Below are positions 1 through 7,409 of a stretch of DNA of 49,179 nt, piece by piece; positions within the stretch are counted from its first letter, which is position 1, and every line of letters begins with the position of its first letter. The notes beneath the pieces were generated by a model. It was not told where the DNA came from. It did not search any database and worked only from the letters and a program-made list of their open reading frames with translations. The stretch comes from Actinomycetes bacterium (GTDB taxonomy: Bacteria; Actinomycetota; Acidimicrobiia; Acidimicrobiales; RAAP-2). A program made the translations under genes and the position numbers. Location: contig JAJYWG010000543.1 of assembly GCA_021791615.1 (NCBI GenBank), forward strand, positions 1 to 49,179, given 5' to 3'.

Positions 1-207
1 TGCGGCGAGCCATGCCCGATCGGTCGGTTCGAGGCGCGGCCGCGACCCGTTGCGCCGCAGGATCTCGAGCTCGTGACGCAGCACGAGGATCTCGATCTCC
101 TTCGACCCACTGGTCCGGAAGGTGAGCACCACGAGCGAGAGCACTCGACGGATGGCGAGGTAGGCGAACGACCACAGCTGGGAACGGAGACGGTCGGAAT
201 GACGCAC
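1..207 (-). CDS. Transposase/integrase, N-terminal fragment cut by window edge
   Basis: An open frame reads from a GTG at 207 down to base 1 without a stop, giving 69 residues. The stretch KEIEILVLRHELEILRR followed by RPRLEPTDRAWLAA is the N-terminal signature of a group of actinobacterial DDE (rve-core) transposases of the IS3/IS481 kind; the hydrophobic segment before it (about residues 10-30) is also typical of them. The catalytic DDE core would lie to the left of the window, so it cannot be judged whether the element is intact. Upstream (208-331) I see no terminal inverted repeat. The exact start is uncertain because no strong ribosome binding site precedes the GTG. Confidence 0.7.
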   Translation of the reverse strand, partial: MRHSDRLRSQLWSFAYLAIRRVLSLVVLTFRTSGSKEIEILVLRHELEILRRNGSRPRLEPTDRAWLAA

Positions 208-331
208 GGCGGGGACGCACCGTACTCGGATCGATCGATCACGCGAACTCCCTGGTAGACGCCGTGGCCGAGTTTTCGGACCCTACGGGGTTGCCCCTAC
301 GCAGAGGGGCGCGAGAGGGCCGGGTAACGGG

Positions 332-404
332 TGGAGGTGAAGGGACTCGAACCCTCGGCCTCTACATTGCGAACGTAGCGCTCTACCAGCTGAGCTACAC
401 CCCC
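332..404 (-). tRNA. tRNA-Ala (anticodon CGC)
   Basis: Read on the minus strand the sequence folds as a 73-nt cloverleaf: acceptor GGGGGTG pairs with CACCTCC, the D-arm is GCTC/GAGC, the anticodon stem CTACG/TGTAG holds the loop TTCGCAA (anticodon CGC, reading GCG), and the T-arm has the usual TTCGAGT loop. The acceptor has the G3:U70 wobble pair that marks alanine tRNAs. The 3' CCA is not encoded. A possible -10 (TATCGT) lies about 20 nt upstream. Confidence 0.95.
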
Positions 405-726
405 GGGCCTATGCGCCACGATACCCGGTGGAACGAGGTCGGCCAGTCTCCGCCGTCTGAGCCGCCCATCTTGCTGCGCCGTGCCTGGCCGACATCGGAA
501 CGGAGAAGCTGGCCCAACGGTTGGGGACTCAGACCTGTCTACCGCGCAACTCCTGCAACGAGCACCTGCGAGAAGCACCAGCAACACCACCAACGAGAAG
601 CACCAGCAACAGCACCAACGAGCAGCAGCAGCGAGAAGCACCCGCAAGGAGGAGCCGCAGCGAGGAACTCGCGACCAGTGCAAGAAGCAGCCAGGGGCAC
701 ACCCACCGCCACGCCCGCACGGCAGA
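405..726. repeat. Repeat-rich spacer without a convincing gene
   Basis: These 322 bases lie between tRNA-Ala and the membrane protein gene. A 25-bp unit occurs twice in tandem with one mismatch at 571-595 and 596-620, with degraded copies before (546-570) and after (621-645). The open frames here translate to low-complexity Cys/Leu/Ser/Arg strings with no recognisable domain, so I regard them as chance. The part nearest the tRNA should hold its promoter. Confidence 0.6.
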
Positions 727-1809
727 TCAACGGCTGACGGCTGCCCTCCGCTGGTCCTCGTACTCCCAGGCGACCTCGTCGCCGCGGTCGTCGCCAGGCG
801 GGTACGCCGTCCACGAAGCCGGTGCGCCCTCATCCGACCGCGTCCCGACGTCCACCGCGACCCCGGCGCCTCCCGCCGGCGCGAACAGCTCTCCGTCGTT
901 CACCGCTCCCCAGTCGCCGGCGCCGGCCGCTGTCTCCGCTCGCAGCGAGGCTGCGTGGGCATAGGAGTAACCGCCGAGTCGATGCGGCCGGACTGCCTTC
1001 GAGTGATCAAACAGTGGTGTCCTCGAGTGGCGCGAGTGGCGCGAGCGGCTTGCGGGCTGGCGGACCGAGTCGGCGTCGTTGGCCTGGGCATATGCGACGA
1101 GACCGACGTAGCCCGCCAATGCCACGGCAGTGATCCCGGTCACGACCCACAGGGCGCGCAGCGGTGGGGCAATGCCGAGCAGGGCCGAGCCCGCCAAGAT
1201 TCCGGCGGTCCACAGCACGGTGCGCCGCCTCCGCTGCCGTGCCCGTCGCTGACGGCGGCGAGCAGCCTTCCGGGCTCTTTCGTCTGTCGTGGGCCAATGG
1301 CCGCGGGAAAGATGGCCCGGAGATCCGCCCAGCTCGCCGGCCGTCACACGGGGATCTCCGTGCACCCGGGGAACCCAACTCGCGCCCACAGGCGAGTCCA
1401 CGTCCGATCCCTCGACCACGGCACCCTCCGAGCCCCCGCCCGAGCCTCGGCCCGATCCTTCTGCCGAGCTCGCATACACGCTCGCATGCGCGCCCGCGTG
1501 CACACCCGCGTGCACACCCGCGTGCACACCCGCGCCCGCGCCCACCGGGGACAGCAGCACGAGGTTCGGTCGCCCCGGACGGCTCGACACCGACGGGAGC
1601 CCCGACTGACCGACGGCAACGCCGCTGACCGACTGGACGGTCTCGAGACGGTAGGCCGGCTCGACGAGCTTGGGGCCGGTCCGCTCGAGCAGATGGAGCT
1701 GCTCGTGGAAGGAGTCGATGGACTCGGTCGGCTCGCGGTCTCTCAGTCGTCGGAGCAACCCGGGTGCAAGCACCACGACCCACAAGCCAACGAGGACCAG
1801 CACGACCAT
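727..1809 (-). CDS. Membrane protein of unknown function with VHAG repeats
   Basis: 360 residues from an ATG at 1809, which has GGGGGAG 8 nt upstream; a longer reading with no such site is less likely. Residues 1-17 form a transmembrane segment (LMVVLVLVGLWVVVLAP in the longer frame), followed by a soluble stretch with SIDSFHEQLHLLER, a short Ala/Gly/His/Val repeat (about residues 92-115, GVHAG units), an Arg-rich cluster (RKAARRRQRRARQRRRR) and two hydrophobic segments (about 197-242). The C-terminal 100 residues are polar and unremarkable. An N-terminal anchor, a flexible linker and a basic patch before two membrane helices recur in actinobacterial membrane proteins, but I do not recognise a named family. 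No operon partner is visible. Confidence 0.7.
   Translation of the reverse strand: MVVLVLVGLWVVVLAPGLLRRLRDREPTESIDSFHEQLHLLERTGPKLVEPAYRLETVQSVSGVAVGQSGLPSVSSRPGRPNLVLLSPVGAGAGVHAGVHAGVHAGAHASVYASSAEGSGRGSGGGSEGAVVEGSDVDSPVGASWVPRVHGDPRVTAGELGGSPGHLSRGHWPTTDERARKAARRRQRRARQRRRRTVLWTAGILAGSALLGIAPPLRALWVVTGITAVALAGYVGLVAYAQANDADSVRQPASRSRHSRHSRTPLFDHSKAVRPHRLGGYSYAHAASLRAETAAGAGDWGAVNDGELFAPAGGAGVAVDVGTRSDEGAPASWTAYPPGDDRGDEVAWEYEDQRRAAVSR
1498..1533. repeat. 12-bp tandem repeat, 3 copies, inside a gene
   Basis: The unit GTGCACACCCGC is repeated exactly three times. It lies within the membrane protein gene and, read on the minus strand, encodes its four-residue Ala/Gly/Val/His repeat, so the array stays in frame. 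Confidence 0.9.
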
Positions 1810-2068
1810 CAGCGTCACTCCCCCATGACCTACCTTCCTTCGCTGTCGGACCTTACCGAGCTGTCCGGTCCAAGTGGTGGATGGTCGGGAGTGAGAGCAG
1901 AACGCCGACCCCATCAGCGCTACCCCCTGTGCGGCTATCTGTACCCGACCCGTCGGCGGCCCGCAAGCAGTCCGCTCCCCCCCAGGTCACGACCCTGAGC
2001 AATGGCACGGTTGCGGCCGGGTCCGCCGACAGCACCTCGGGCAGAGGCCGCCCCCGAGGCTCCCGGCC

Positions 2069-2890
2069 TCATCCGGCGGCTTGCGCCCACCACCGTCCGG
2101 ACCGGCGGCCGACCGTGACCGGGACTTCGAAGCAGTCCGAGACCTGCTCGGACGTGAGCACCTGGTCGAGCGGCCCGGAAGCCACCATCCGGCCTCGCCG
2201 CAGCAAGGCGGCATGGGTGAAACCCGGGGGGATCTCCTCTGCATGGTGAGTGACCAGCACCAGGGGCGCGACGGCGGCATCCGCCGCCAACACCCCCATT
2301 CCTGCGACGAGCCGTTCCCGGGCGCCGAGGTCGAGCCCGGCCGCCGGCTCGTCGAGCAGGAGGAGCTCGGGCCGTCCCATGAGGGCGCGGGCCAGCAGGA
2401 CCCGCTGGCGCTCTCCTTCGGAGAGCACACCGAGAAGCCGCTCGCCAATCGTGTCGGCCACCGAAAGCCCTTTGGCGGTCTGCGTTCCACGGGCCAGCAG
2501 TGCTGCCGCCTGCGACCAGTCGTCGTCGGTGTAGGGGTGCCACCAGGGTTCGAGCGCGCCGTCGCGCCCGGTGACGACCACTTCGAGCGCGGTGAGCTCG
2601 GGGCGAAGCTGCCTGATGAGCGAGCTGCTGACGAACGCCACCCGGGCTCGCAGCTCGCGCATGTCCACCCGTCCGAGGCGCTCCCCCAGCACCTCGACCG
2701 AGCCCTCGGTGGGCCAGAGGCGGGCGCCGGCCACCTGGAGCAGGGTCGACTTGCCCGATCCGTTCGGGCCCAGGACGACCCAACGCTCGCCGGCCTGCAC
2801 CTCCCAGTCGACGCCGTCGACGATCGCACGGCCATCGCGGACGACCGACACCGCGCGCAGGCGGAGCACCGGCCCGCCGTGCCGATCCAC
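2069..2890 (-). CDS. ABC-type ATPase subunit
   Basis: A 273-residue ATP-binding cassette protein. Walker A is GPNGSGKST, the signature reads LSEGERQRVLLARAL (LSEGE instead of LSGGQ), Walker B is ELLLLDEP and the switch histidine lies in LVTHH. No permease or binding protein gene is adjacent, and the protein has no membrane segment, so it resembles stand-alone cytoplasmic ABC ATPases (ModF/YlmA-like) more than a classical importer subunit. I chose GTG at 2890 because GAGG, overlapping the upstream stop codon, sits 5-6 nt before it; a GTG at 2923 overlapping the upstream gene is possible. It is the last gene of the minus-strand sulfur-assimilation arm and may be cotranscribed with it; its substrate cannot be told. 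Confidence 0.85.
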   Translation of the reverse strand: MDRHGGPVLRLRAVSVVRDGRAIVDGVDWEVQAGERWVVLGPNGSGKSTLLQVAGARLWPTEGSVEVLGERLGRVDMRELRARVAFVSSSLIRQLRPELTALEVVVTGRDGALEPWWHPYTDDDWSQAAALLARGTQTAKGLSVADTIGERLLGVLSEGERQRVLLARALMGRPELLLLDEPAAGLDLGARERLVAGMGVLAADAAVAPLVLVTHHAEEIPPGFTHAALLRRGRMVASGPLDQVLTSEQVSDCFEVPVTVGRRSGRWWAQAAG

Positions 2891-2897
2891 CAGGACC

Positions 2898-3224
2898 TCA
2901 GGCGGCGATCCGGCGGGTCGCACGACCGATCAGCTCCGAGCAGCACTGCTCCCACGTCCGTTCACCGACCAGCCAGAGCCAGATCTCCCGGCGGTAGCCG
3001 AGGACCACCTGGACGAACGCATCGCGAGTCATGCCCGAGCGCTCGAGCACCTGCCAGCGCTCCCAGAGCCACCGGGCAATCCCCGCGTCGCCGGTGAGCA
3101 CCTCGGAGAGCGGCGTGGTGCCGAGCACGTCGCGGAGCCATCGGGCCCGTTCTTCGACTGGCTCGTCGGGGACGTGAAGCCGGAGATCGGGCGCGGCTTG
3201 GGCGGGCGACGCCGGGGCCGTCAC
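2898..3224 (-). CDS. Small protein of unknown function in the sulfur operon
   Basis: 108 residues from a GTG only 4 nt after the stop of the FrhB-like gene, so translation is probably coupled. The sequence is rich in Trp and Arg (RWLWERWQVLER, REIWLWLVGERTWEQCC) and predicted mostly helical; there is no signal peptide or transmembrane helix. The only two cysteines are the adjacent pair in WEQCC near the C-terminus. I do not recognise the family. Its position between an F420H2 oxidoreductase/siroheme reductase pair and an ABC ATPase suggests an accessory role in sulfite reduction or assembly, but this is inference from context. Confidence 0.7.
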   Translation of the reverse strand: MTAPASPAQAAPDLRLHVPDEPVEERARWLRDVLGTTPLSEVLTGDAGIARWLWERWQVLERSGMTRDAFVQVVLGYRREIWLWLVGERTWEQCCSELIGRATRRIAA

Positions 3225-3228
3225 CGGC

Positions 3229-4500
3229 TCACCGCGACGTCACCGCGGGACGGCGGTCGGTTCCCTGGTAGCCCCGCACGTGCTCCTCGAAGTCGATGAA
3301 CAGCGGTGCCTCGGGGTCGAGCTTGCGCTGGAGCGACCGCTCGGCGATGCGCTTGTCCAGTGCGTCGAGACGGAGCAGCGCTTCGGGGTCGTCGAGGTCA
3401 CGCACGTCGAGCCGGCCGCGCACGTGCTGGAATGCCAACCTGCCGCGTTCGGAGCGAACGAGCACCGTGGTCCAGCCGTCGGACGATCCCACGCTCCCGA
3501 CCGAGAGGTCTGCTGATCGTCCCAGGAAGTCCGCGCACTCGTCACACCCCTTCAAGGCGGCGCCGTGGAACGCCTTGACCGGCTCGTCGACTGCCATCTC
3601 GCCGTCGAGGTACTCCACGATCATCCTGCCGCGGATCACGTCGACTTTGCCCACCCGGGAGAGGTCGACACCGCGGCGCGCCGCCACTTCTTGGAGCATC
3701 AGCTTTTCGTAGTCGAAGCTCTTCGTGCACAAGAGGGCGATGGTGAGCACGACGGCGTCGATACGATGGTTGCCCGTTGTCCAGCGGCGAGCCTGCATGG
3801 CCCGGATGCCCTGCACTTCGCACGGGGTCCCGACGACGGCGATGCGAGGTGATGCTGGAAGGTCGTAGGCCGACAAGTCCAACTCGGCCAGCGCCATGGT
3901 CTGGTTGTAGAAGCTCCCTGCCGCGGCAAGGACCTCGGCCGTGGAGGTCGCGATCGTCGGCACGCCTCGCCACGGCTGGTCGGGATCCTCGCTCGGCTTG
4001 GACACCAACGCGCCGTCGATCTCACCGGCGTCGAGCAGCCCGGTGAGGATGGCCGTCACCGCGCCGCCGTCTTGGGCACCTTCGGTCCGCCGAGAGCTGC
4101 GCACCGCGTAGCGCTCGAGCACCGAGCCGAGCCCGTCTGCGGGCGGGCCGCCGGTGATCATCCAGTACGGGTCCGAGGCGTCGGCCCTCACCGACGTCGG
4201 CACCACACCGGCGTCCTCCGCGTCAGTCGTCGACGGCGGCCAGAGCGCTTCGTAGCGGAGACCGCCGCGCGGGCAGAAGTCCCAGCACAGCGAGCAACCC
4301 GTGCACATCTTGACCAGCTCGGGCAAGTTGGTCTCGGGGTCGACCCCGATCGAGTTCGACGGGCACACGGCGACGCAGGTGCCGCACTCGACGCAGCGCT
4401 CGGCGTCGATCACCGCTGACTCGAGCTCCCAGAACCAGACTTTGCCCGGTGGCTCGGGAATGCCGTTCATCTTCTCCCGCAGCGCGTAGCGCTTCATCAT
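3229..4500 (-). CDS. FrhB-like F420H2 oxidoreductase with two [4Fe-4S] ferredoxin motifs
   Basis: 423 residues. Two CX2CX2CX3C motifs (C36-C46 and C66-C76) form a bacterial-type double-cluster ferredoxin domain. They are followed by an FrhB N-terminal domain (AQDGGAVTAILTGLLDAGEI) and an FrhB C-terminal domain with VGTPCEVQGIRAM, LLCTKSFDYEKL and KGCDECADFLGRSADL, whose cysteines match the extra cluster ligands of FrhB/FpoF. This is the architecture of FpoF/FqoF and of the N-terminal half of the methanogen sulfite reductase Fsr, which oxidises F420H2 on FAD. The start ATG overlaps the stop of the siroheme reductase gene by 4 nt, so the two are translationally coupled. Inference: it feeds electrons from F420H2 to that reductase. 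A ferredoxin-only role remains possible. Confidence 0.88.
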   Translation of the reverse strand: MMKRYALREKMNGIPEPPGKVWFWELESAVIDAERCVECGTCVAVCPSNSIGVDPETNLPELVKMCTGCSLCWDFCPRGGLRYEALWPPSTTDAEDAGVVPTSVRADASDPYWMITGGPPADGLGSVLERYAVRSSRRTEGAQDGGAVTAILTGLLDAGEIDGALVSKPSEDPDQPWRGVPTIATSTAEVLAAAGSFYNQTMALAELDLSAYDLPASPRIAVVGTPCEVQGIRAMQARRWTTGNHRIDAVVLTIALLCTKSFDYEKLMLQEVAARRGVDLSRVGKVDVIRGRMIVEYLDGEMAVDEPVKAFHGAALKGCDECADFLGRSADLSVGSVGSSDGWTTVLVRSERGRLAFQHVRGRLDVRDLDDPEALLRLDALDKRIAERSLQRKLDPEAPLFIDFEEHVRGYQGTDRRPAVTSR

Positions 4501-6248
4501 CCAACCTCCGTGGGGTATTCGGGCACCGGTGAGCGAGCAGGTGTCGACGCCGTCCCTTCGACGAGCGACCGCAGCACGCTGTGATCGGTCCGACGTGCCC
4601 AGTTGGAGAACTGCTCACCGGCACGGCGCTCGGTCCGGTACTGCTCGACCACCCGGACGACCGCGTCGGGCACCCGAGCGACGGGAAGTGCGCCGGCGAC
4701 CCAGTCGATGAACGCGGCTCCCGGTCCGAGCGAACCGCCCAACCCGACGTCCACCGCCTCTTCGATGTGACCGTCGACGTGGGCGATGTCGCCCCGGAAC
4801 CCGAAGTCCGCCACTTGTGGCTGGGCGCACGACGCCGAGCACCCCGAGAAGTGGAGCCGGAGGACCTCGCCGTCGTTCCGGTCCCCGGAAGCCGCCAGGC
4901 GGGCATCGAGCTGCCTGGCCCAGTCGAGCGCTCGCTCCTTGGTCTCGACGACGGCGAAGCGGCAGAACTCGCTGCCGGTGCATGCCACGACGCCACGGGT
5001 GAACGGCCCGGGGAACGGCGAGTAGGTCTGCACGAACGGCTCGGCCAGCAGATCGTCGACGCGGTCGTCGGGCACACCGCTGATGACGAGGTTCTGGTCG
5101 GTGCCCAGGCGCACCGTGCCGTCCCCGTAGACCTCGGCCAGTCGGGCTGCCTCCACCAGCTCGAGACCGCGGATGCGCCCGACCGGGACGGTGCACCCCA
5201 CGTAGGAGAGTCCCGGCTGCTTCTGCGCGTGGACACCGACGTGGTCGCCGCGGAACCGGACGGTGAGCTCTTCTCCTGCCGGGTGGAGCGCGAACGACGC
5301 CCGGGCAGCCAGCTCGGCACGGAATCCTTCGGGCCCCAGCTCCTGGACGAGGTAGCGCATGCGCGACAGGCCCCGGTTCTCTCGGTTGCCCAGCTCGCCG
5401 AAGACCTGCGCGACGGCCCGGGCCAGCTCGACTGCCTGGTCTGGCCGCACGCACACGTCGATGTCCGACCCCATGCGCTCACCGTCGGAGAGCCCGCCCC
5501 CCACGAGCACGTTGAACCCCACCGTGCCGTCCTCCAAGCGGGCCGGCCACATCCCGACGTCGTCGATCTCGACCCCGACGCAGTCCTCCACGCACCCGGT
5601 CACGGCGATCTTGAACTTGCGCGGGAGATTGGCGTACTCACGGTTGCCCGTGAAGAGCTCGGAGATCGCCCGGGCGACCGGCAGTGCCTCGACCACCTCG
5701 GCGGCGTCGACGCCCGACACCGGGCACGAGCAGACGTTGCGGGCCGAGTCGCCGCAGGCCTGCACCGTGGTCAAGCCCACGGCGTGGAAGCGCTGCCAGA
5801 CTCGCGGGATGTCAGCGAGGCGGAGCCAGTGGATCTGGATGGTCTGGCGCGTGGTGATGTCGGCGAACCGGTTGCCGAACACCGCGCTGTCCTCGGGCCC
5901 CTCGCCGAACGCGTCGGCCACGATCCCGATCTCTCGGACTTGGGCTGCGGTGAGCACGCCCCCGGGGACCTTGACCCGCATCATGAACGCGTCCCCTCCC
6001 TGGCGCTGGGGGTACAGACCGACCCACTTGAGGCGCTCGACCTCGCCGGGGACCGCTTTCAGTGCTGTTACGCCCTCTTTGGAGTAGCGATCGACGATGG
6101 CCTGGGCCACCGCGAACGGATGGCGCCGCAGCTTCTCGCGCTCTTGGACGTTCAGCTCGCCGATGCTCCGGTACGGGTTGAGGAACTTCATCGACCGTTC
6201 ACGGCCGCGGAACCCGAAGCCGTAGGGGTCGTCGAGGTCACGCGCCAC
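4497..6248 (-). CDS. Siroheme/[4Fe-4S] sulfite (or nitrite) reductase, NirA/SirA type
   Basis: 583 residues, the usual length for ferredoxin-type sulfite/nitrite reductases. Both half-domains are present. The siroheme-bridged cluster ligands are C423 and C429 (ACTGSEFC) and C470 and C474 (FSGCSASC). WVGLYPQR (Y79) and NVCSCPVSG (C173/C175) correspond to the tyrosine and cysteine that form the covalent pair in mycobacterial NirA. The GTG start at 6248 is preceded by GAGGAGAGG about 13 nt upstream; an ATG at 6191 is an alternative. Its neighbours cysH, cysD, cysN and a siroheme synthase gene make assimilatory sulfite reduction to sulfide the likely reaction. The overlapping FrhB-like gene downstream is the presumed electron donor. 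Confidence 0.92.
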   Translation of the reverse strand: MARDLDDPYGFGFRGRERSMKFLNPYRSIGELNVQEREKLRRHPFAVAQAIVDRYSKEGVTALKAVPGEVERLKWVGLYPQRQGGDAFMMRVKVPGGVLTAAQVREIGIVADAFGEGPEDSAVFGNRFADITTRQTIQIHWLRLADIPRVWQRFHAVGLTTVQACGDSARNVCSCPVSGVDAAEVVEALPVARAISELFTGNREYANLPRKFKIAVTGCVEDCVGVEIDDVGMWPARLEDGTVGFNVLVGGGLSDGERMGSDIDVCVRPDQAVELARAVAQVFGELGNRENRGLSRMRYLVQELGPEGFRAELAARASFALHPAGEELTVRFRGDHVGVHAQKQPGLSYVGCTVPVGRIRGLELVEAARLAEVYGDGTVRLGTDQNLVISGVPDDRVDDLLAEPFVQTYSPFPGPFTRGVVACTGSEFCRFAVVETKERALDWARQLDARLAASGDRNDGEVLRLHFSGCSASCAQPQVADFGFRGDIAHVDGHIEEAVDVGLGGSLGPGAAFIDWVAGALPVARVPDAVVRVVEQYRTERRAGEQFSNWARRTDHSVLRSLVEGTASTPARSPVPEYPTEVG

Positions 6249-6332
6249 GACGCCCGCCTCTCCTCACGGTGCAGCTCCGGTGCTGGTGATGGGTCGTTGT
6301 GTCCGTCGTCATGGGCGCGGTGGTGGGTGTCG

Positions 6333-7103
6333 TCACGCGTGGAGCCCGCACTCGGTCTTCCCGGTGCCCGCCCAGCGGCCTGCCCGCGGGTCTTCGCCTT
6401 GGGACGTGGGCCGCGTCGTAGGGGCACAGCCGATCGATCTGTAGCCCTGCGGGACGAGCGGGTGGACCGGGAGGTCGTGCTCGGCCAAGTACGCGGCGAT
6501 GTCGTCGTCGGTCCACGTGGCCATCGGGTTCACTTTCACCAAGCCGAACGCGGCATCCCAGCCGATCACCGGTGCCTGGGCCCTGGTAGGAGCGTCGGTC
6601 CGCTTCAGCGCGGTGATCCATGCCCGCTTTGTGGCGAGGGCGTGCCGGAGCGGCGCAACCTTGCGGAATTCGCAGCACCGTTCGGACCCGCAGGGCCAGC
6701 GGTCGGCCTCGGGCCCGGGATGGGCCACCGACAGGCGAAGGTCGTAGCGAGCGCGTACTGCCTCGACGAATTCGAGGGTCTCGGGGAAGTGTGCGCCCGT
6801 GTCCAAGAACACCACCTCGATCTTGGGATCGACCGACATCGCCAAGTCGATCAGCGCGATGTCCTGGAACGACGCCGCCAGCACGACGTCGGGTCCGAGC
6901 CCTCGCAAGGTCCATTCGAGTACCCGGGTGGGCGGGGCGTTCCCCAGCCGACGATCGGCATCGGCCAGCCACCGGTCGCGCTCGGGTTCGCTCGCGGGCA
7001 TCCCCGAGGTCGCCTGGTCGGGCGCCGACGGGGCCGGCGACGCGAAGGGGCCTTGCGGAGCTGCCCCCGCCGGCACTCCCCTCCTACCTGACGCTGCTGC
7101 CAC
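6333..7103 (-). CDS. cysH: Adenylylsulfate (APS/PAPS) reductase CysH
   Basis: 256 residues. It reduces APS to sulfite and AMP. The PP-loop-like N-terminal region, VFLDTGAHFPETLEF, the cysteine pair in SERCCEFRK, RTDAPTRAQAP, KVNPMATWTDDD and the catalytic KTECGLH near the C-terminus are all present. APS reductases hold a [4Fe-4S] cluster with CC plus CXXC; here the second motif reads GCAPT (C226, T229), so the fourth ligand is threonine. I chose GTG at 7103 because GGGAGG sits 8 nt upstream and the length then matches the mycobacterial protein; ATG 7001 and GTG 7076 are alternatives. No APS kinase gene is nearby, in keeping with APS as substrate. It heads the minus-strand operon, 84 nt before the siroheme reductase. 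Confidence 0.9.
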   Translation of the reverse strand: MAAASGRRGVPAGAAPQGPFASPAPSAPDQATSGMPASEPERDRWLADADRRLGNAPPTRVLEWTLRGLGPDVVLAASFQDIALIDLAMSVDPKIEVVFLDTGAHFPETLEFVEAVRARYDLRLSVAHPGPEADRWPCGSERCCEFRKVAPLRHALATKRAWITALKRTDAPTRAQAPVIGWDAAFGLVKVNPMATWTDDDIAAYLAEHDLPVHPLVPQGYRSIGCAPTTRPTSQGEDPRAGRWAGTGKTECGLHA

Positions 7104-7409
7104 GTCTTCGTCCTCCCGTCTGCGTGGGCCGATATCGGCTGGCTCGGGTGCTTTCGAGCCGGCTGCCGGCGGCCAATTGCTGTGACGCTGCTCGCTGCTC
7201 GGTGCTCGAGCAGTCACCGACCTGCGCTCGGCCGGGGCGCAGCCATCCTCTCGCCGCCTTCCGGCCCTCGCTGGCCGGTCCCGTCCCCACTGCCAGCTTG
7301 ACAGCGGCACCGAAACCACCGAGAGTATACATGACCAAAATAGTCAAGTTTTCCGGACCGGGCGAGCTCGCTCGGGGCCAGGGGCTCCCGGCGACGAGGG
7401 AGGGACGGA
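7104..7409. promoter_or_regulatory. Divergent control region of the sulfate-assimilation genes
   Basis: 306 bases separate cysH (minus) from cysD (plus). The only AT-rich stretch (about 7324-7352) holds a palindrome, a minus-strand TATACT (7324-7329) and, on the plus strand, a perfect TTGACA at 7298-7303. The minus-strand TTGACT (7342-7347) lies only 12 bp from TATACT, too short for a normal sigma-70 promoter, and TTGACA has only GAGAGT at 17 bp. The cysH leader would be about 210 nt long; I looked for a SAM or cobalamin riboswitch in it and see none. cysD has GGGAGGG about 5 nt before its GTG. Confidence 0.55.
7332..7346. promoter_or_regulatory. Palindromic operator candidate TGACCAAAATAGTCA
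   Basis: TGACCAAAATAGTCA is an almost perfect 15-bp palindrome (TGAC...GTCA arms, A/T-rich centre) in the middle of the divergent cysH/cysD spacer. It overlaps or abuts the putative promoter elements of both directions. Its form suits a dimeric repressor or activator of the sulfur genes; the regulator is not in the window. Confidence 0.5.

Noticed and set aside
529..720. Small Cys/Leu-rich minus-strand ORF as a membrane peptide
   Set aside because: It arises from reading the CAC/CAGCAA-type tandem repeat on the opposite strand and has no ribosome binding site.
481..1998. A 505-codon plus-strand open frame
   Set aside because: It is the antisense of the repeat-rich membrane protein and spacer; its translation is Arg/Pro/Ala-rich without domains, and the minus-strand gene has a ribosome binding site and membrane helices.
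4581..7091. An 836-codon plus-strand open frame across the sulfite reductase and cysH
   Set aside because: High-GC antisense openness; composition (Asp/His/Val/Arg) and lack of motifs mark it as a shadow of two well-supported genes.
7104..7319. In-frame N-terminal extension of CysH to GTG 7319, or a riboswitch in this leader
   Set aside because: The extension is low-complexity, GTG 7103 has an ideal ribosome binding site, and I see none of the conserved SAM or cobalamin riboswitch cores.
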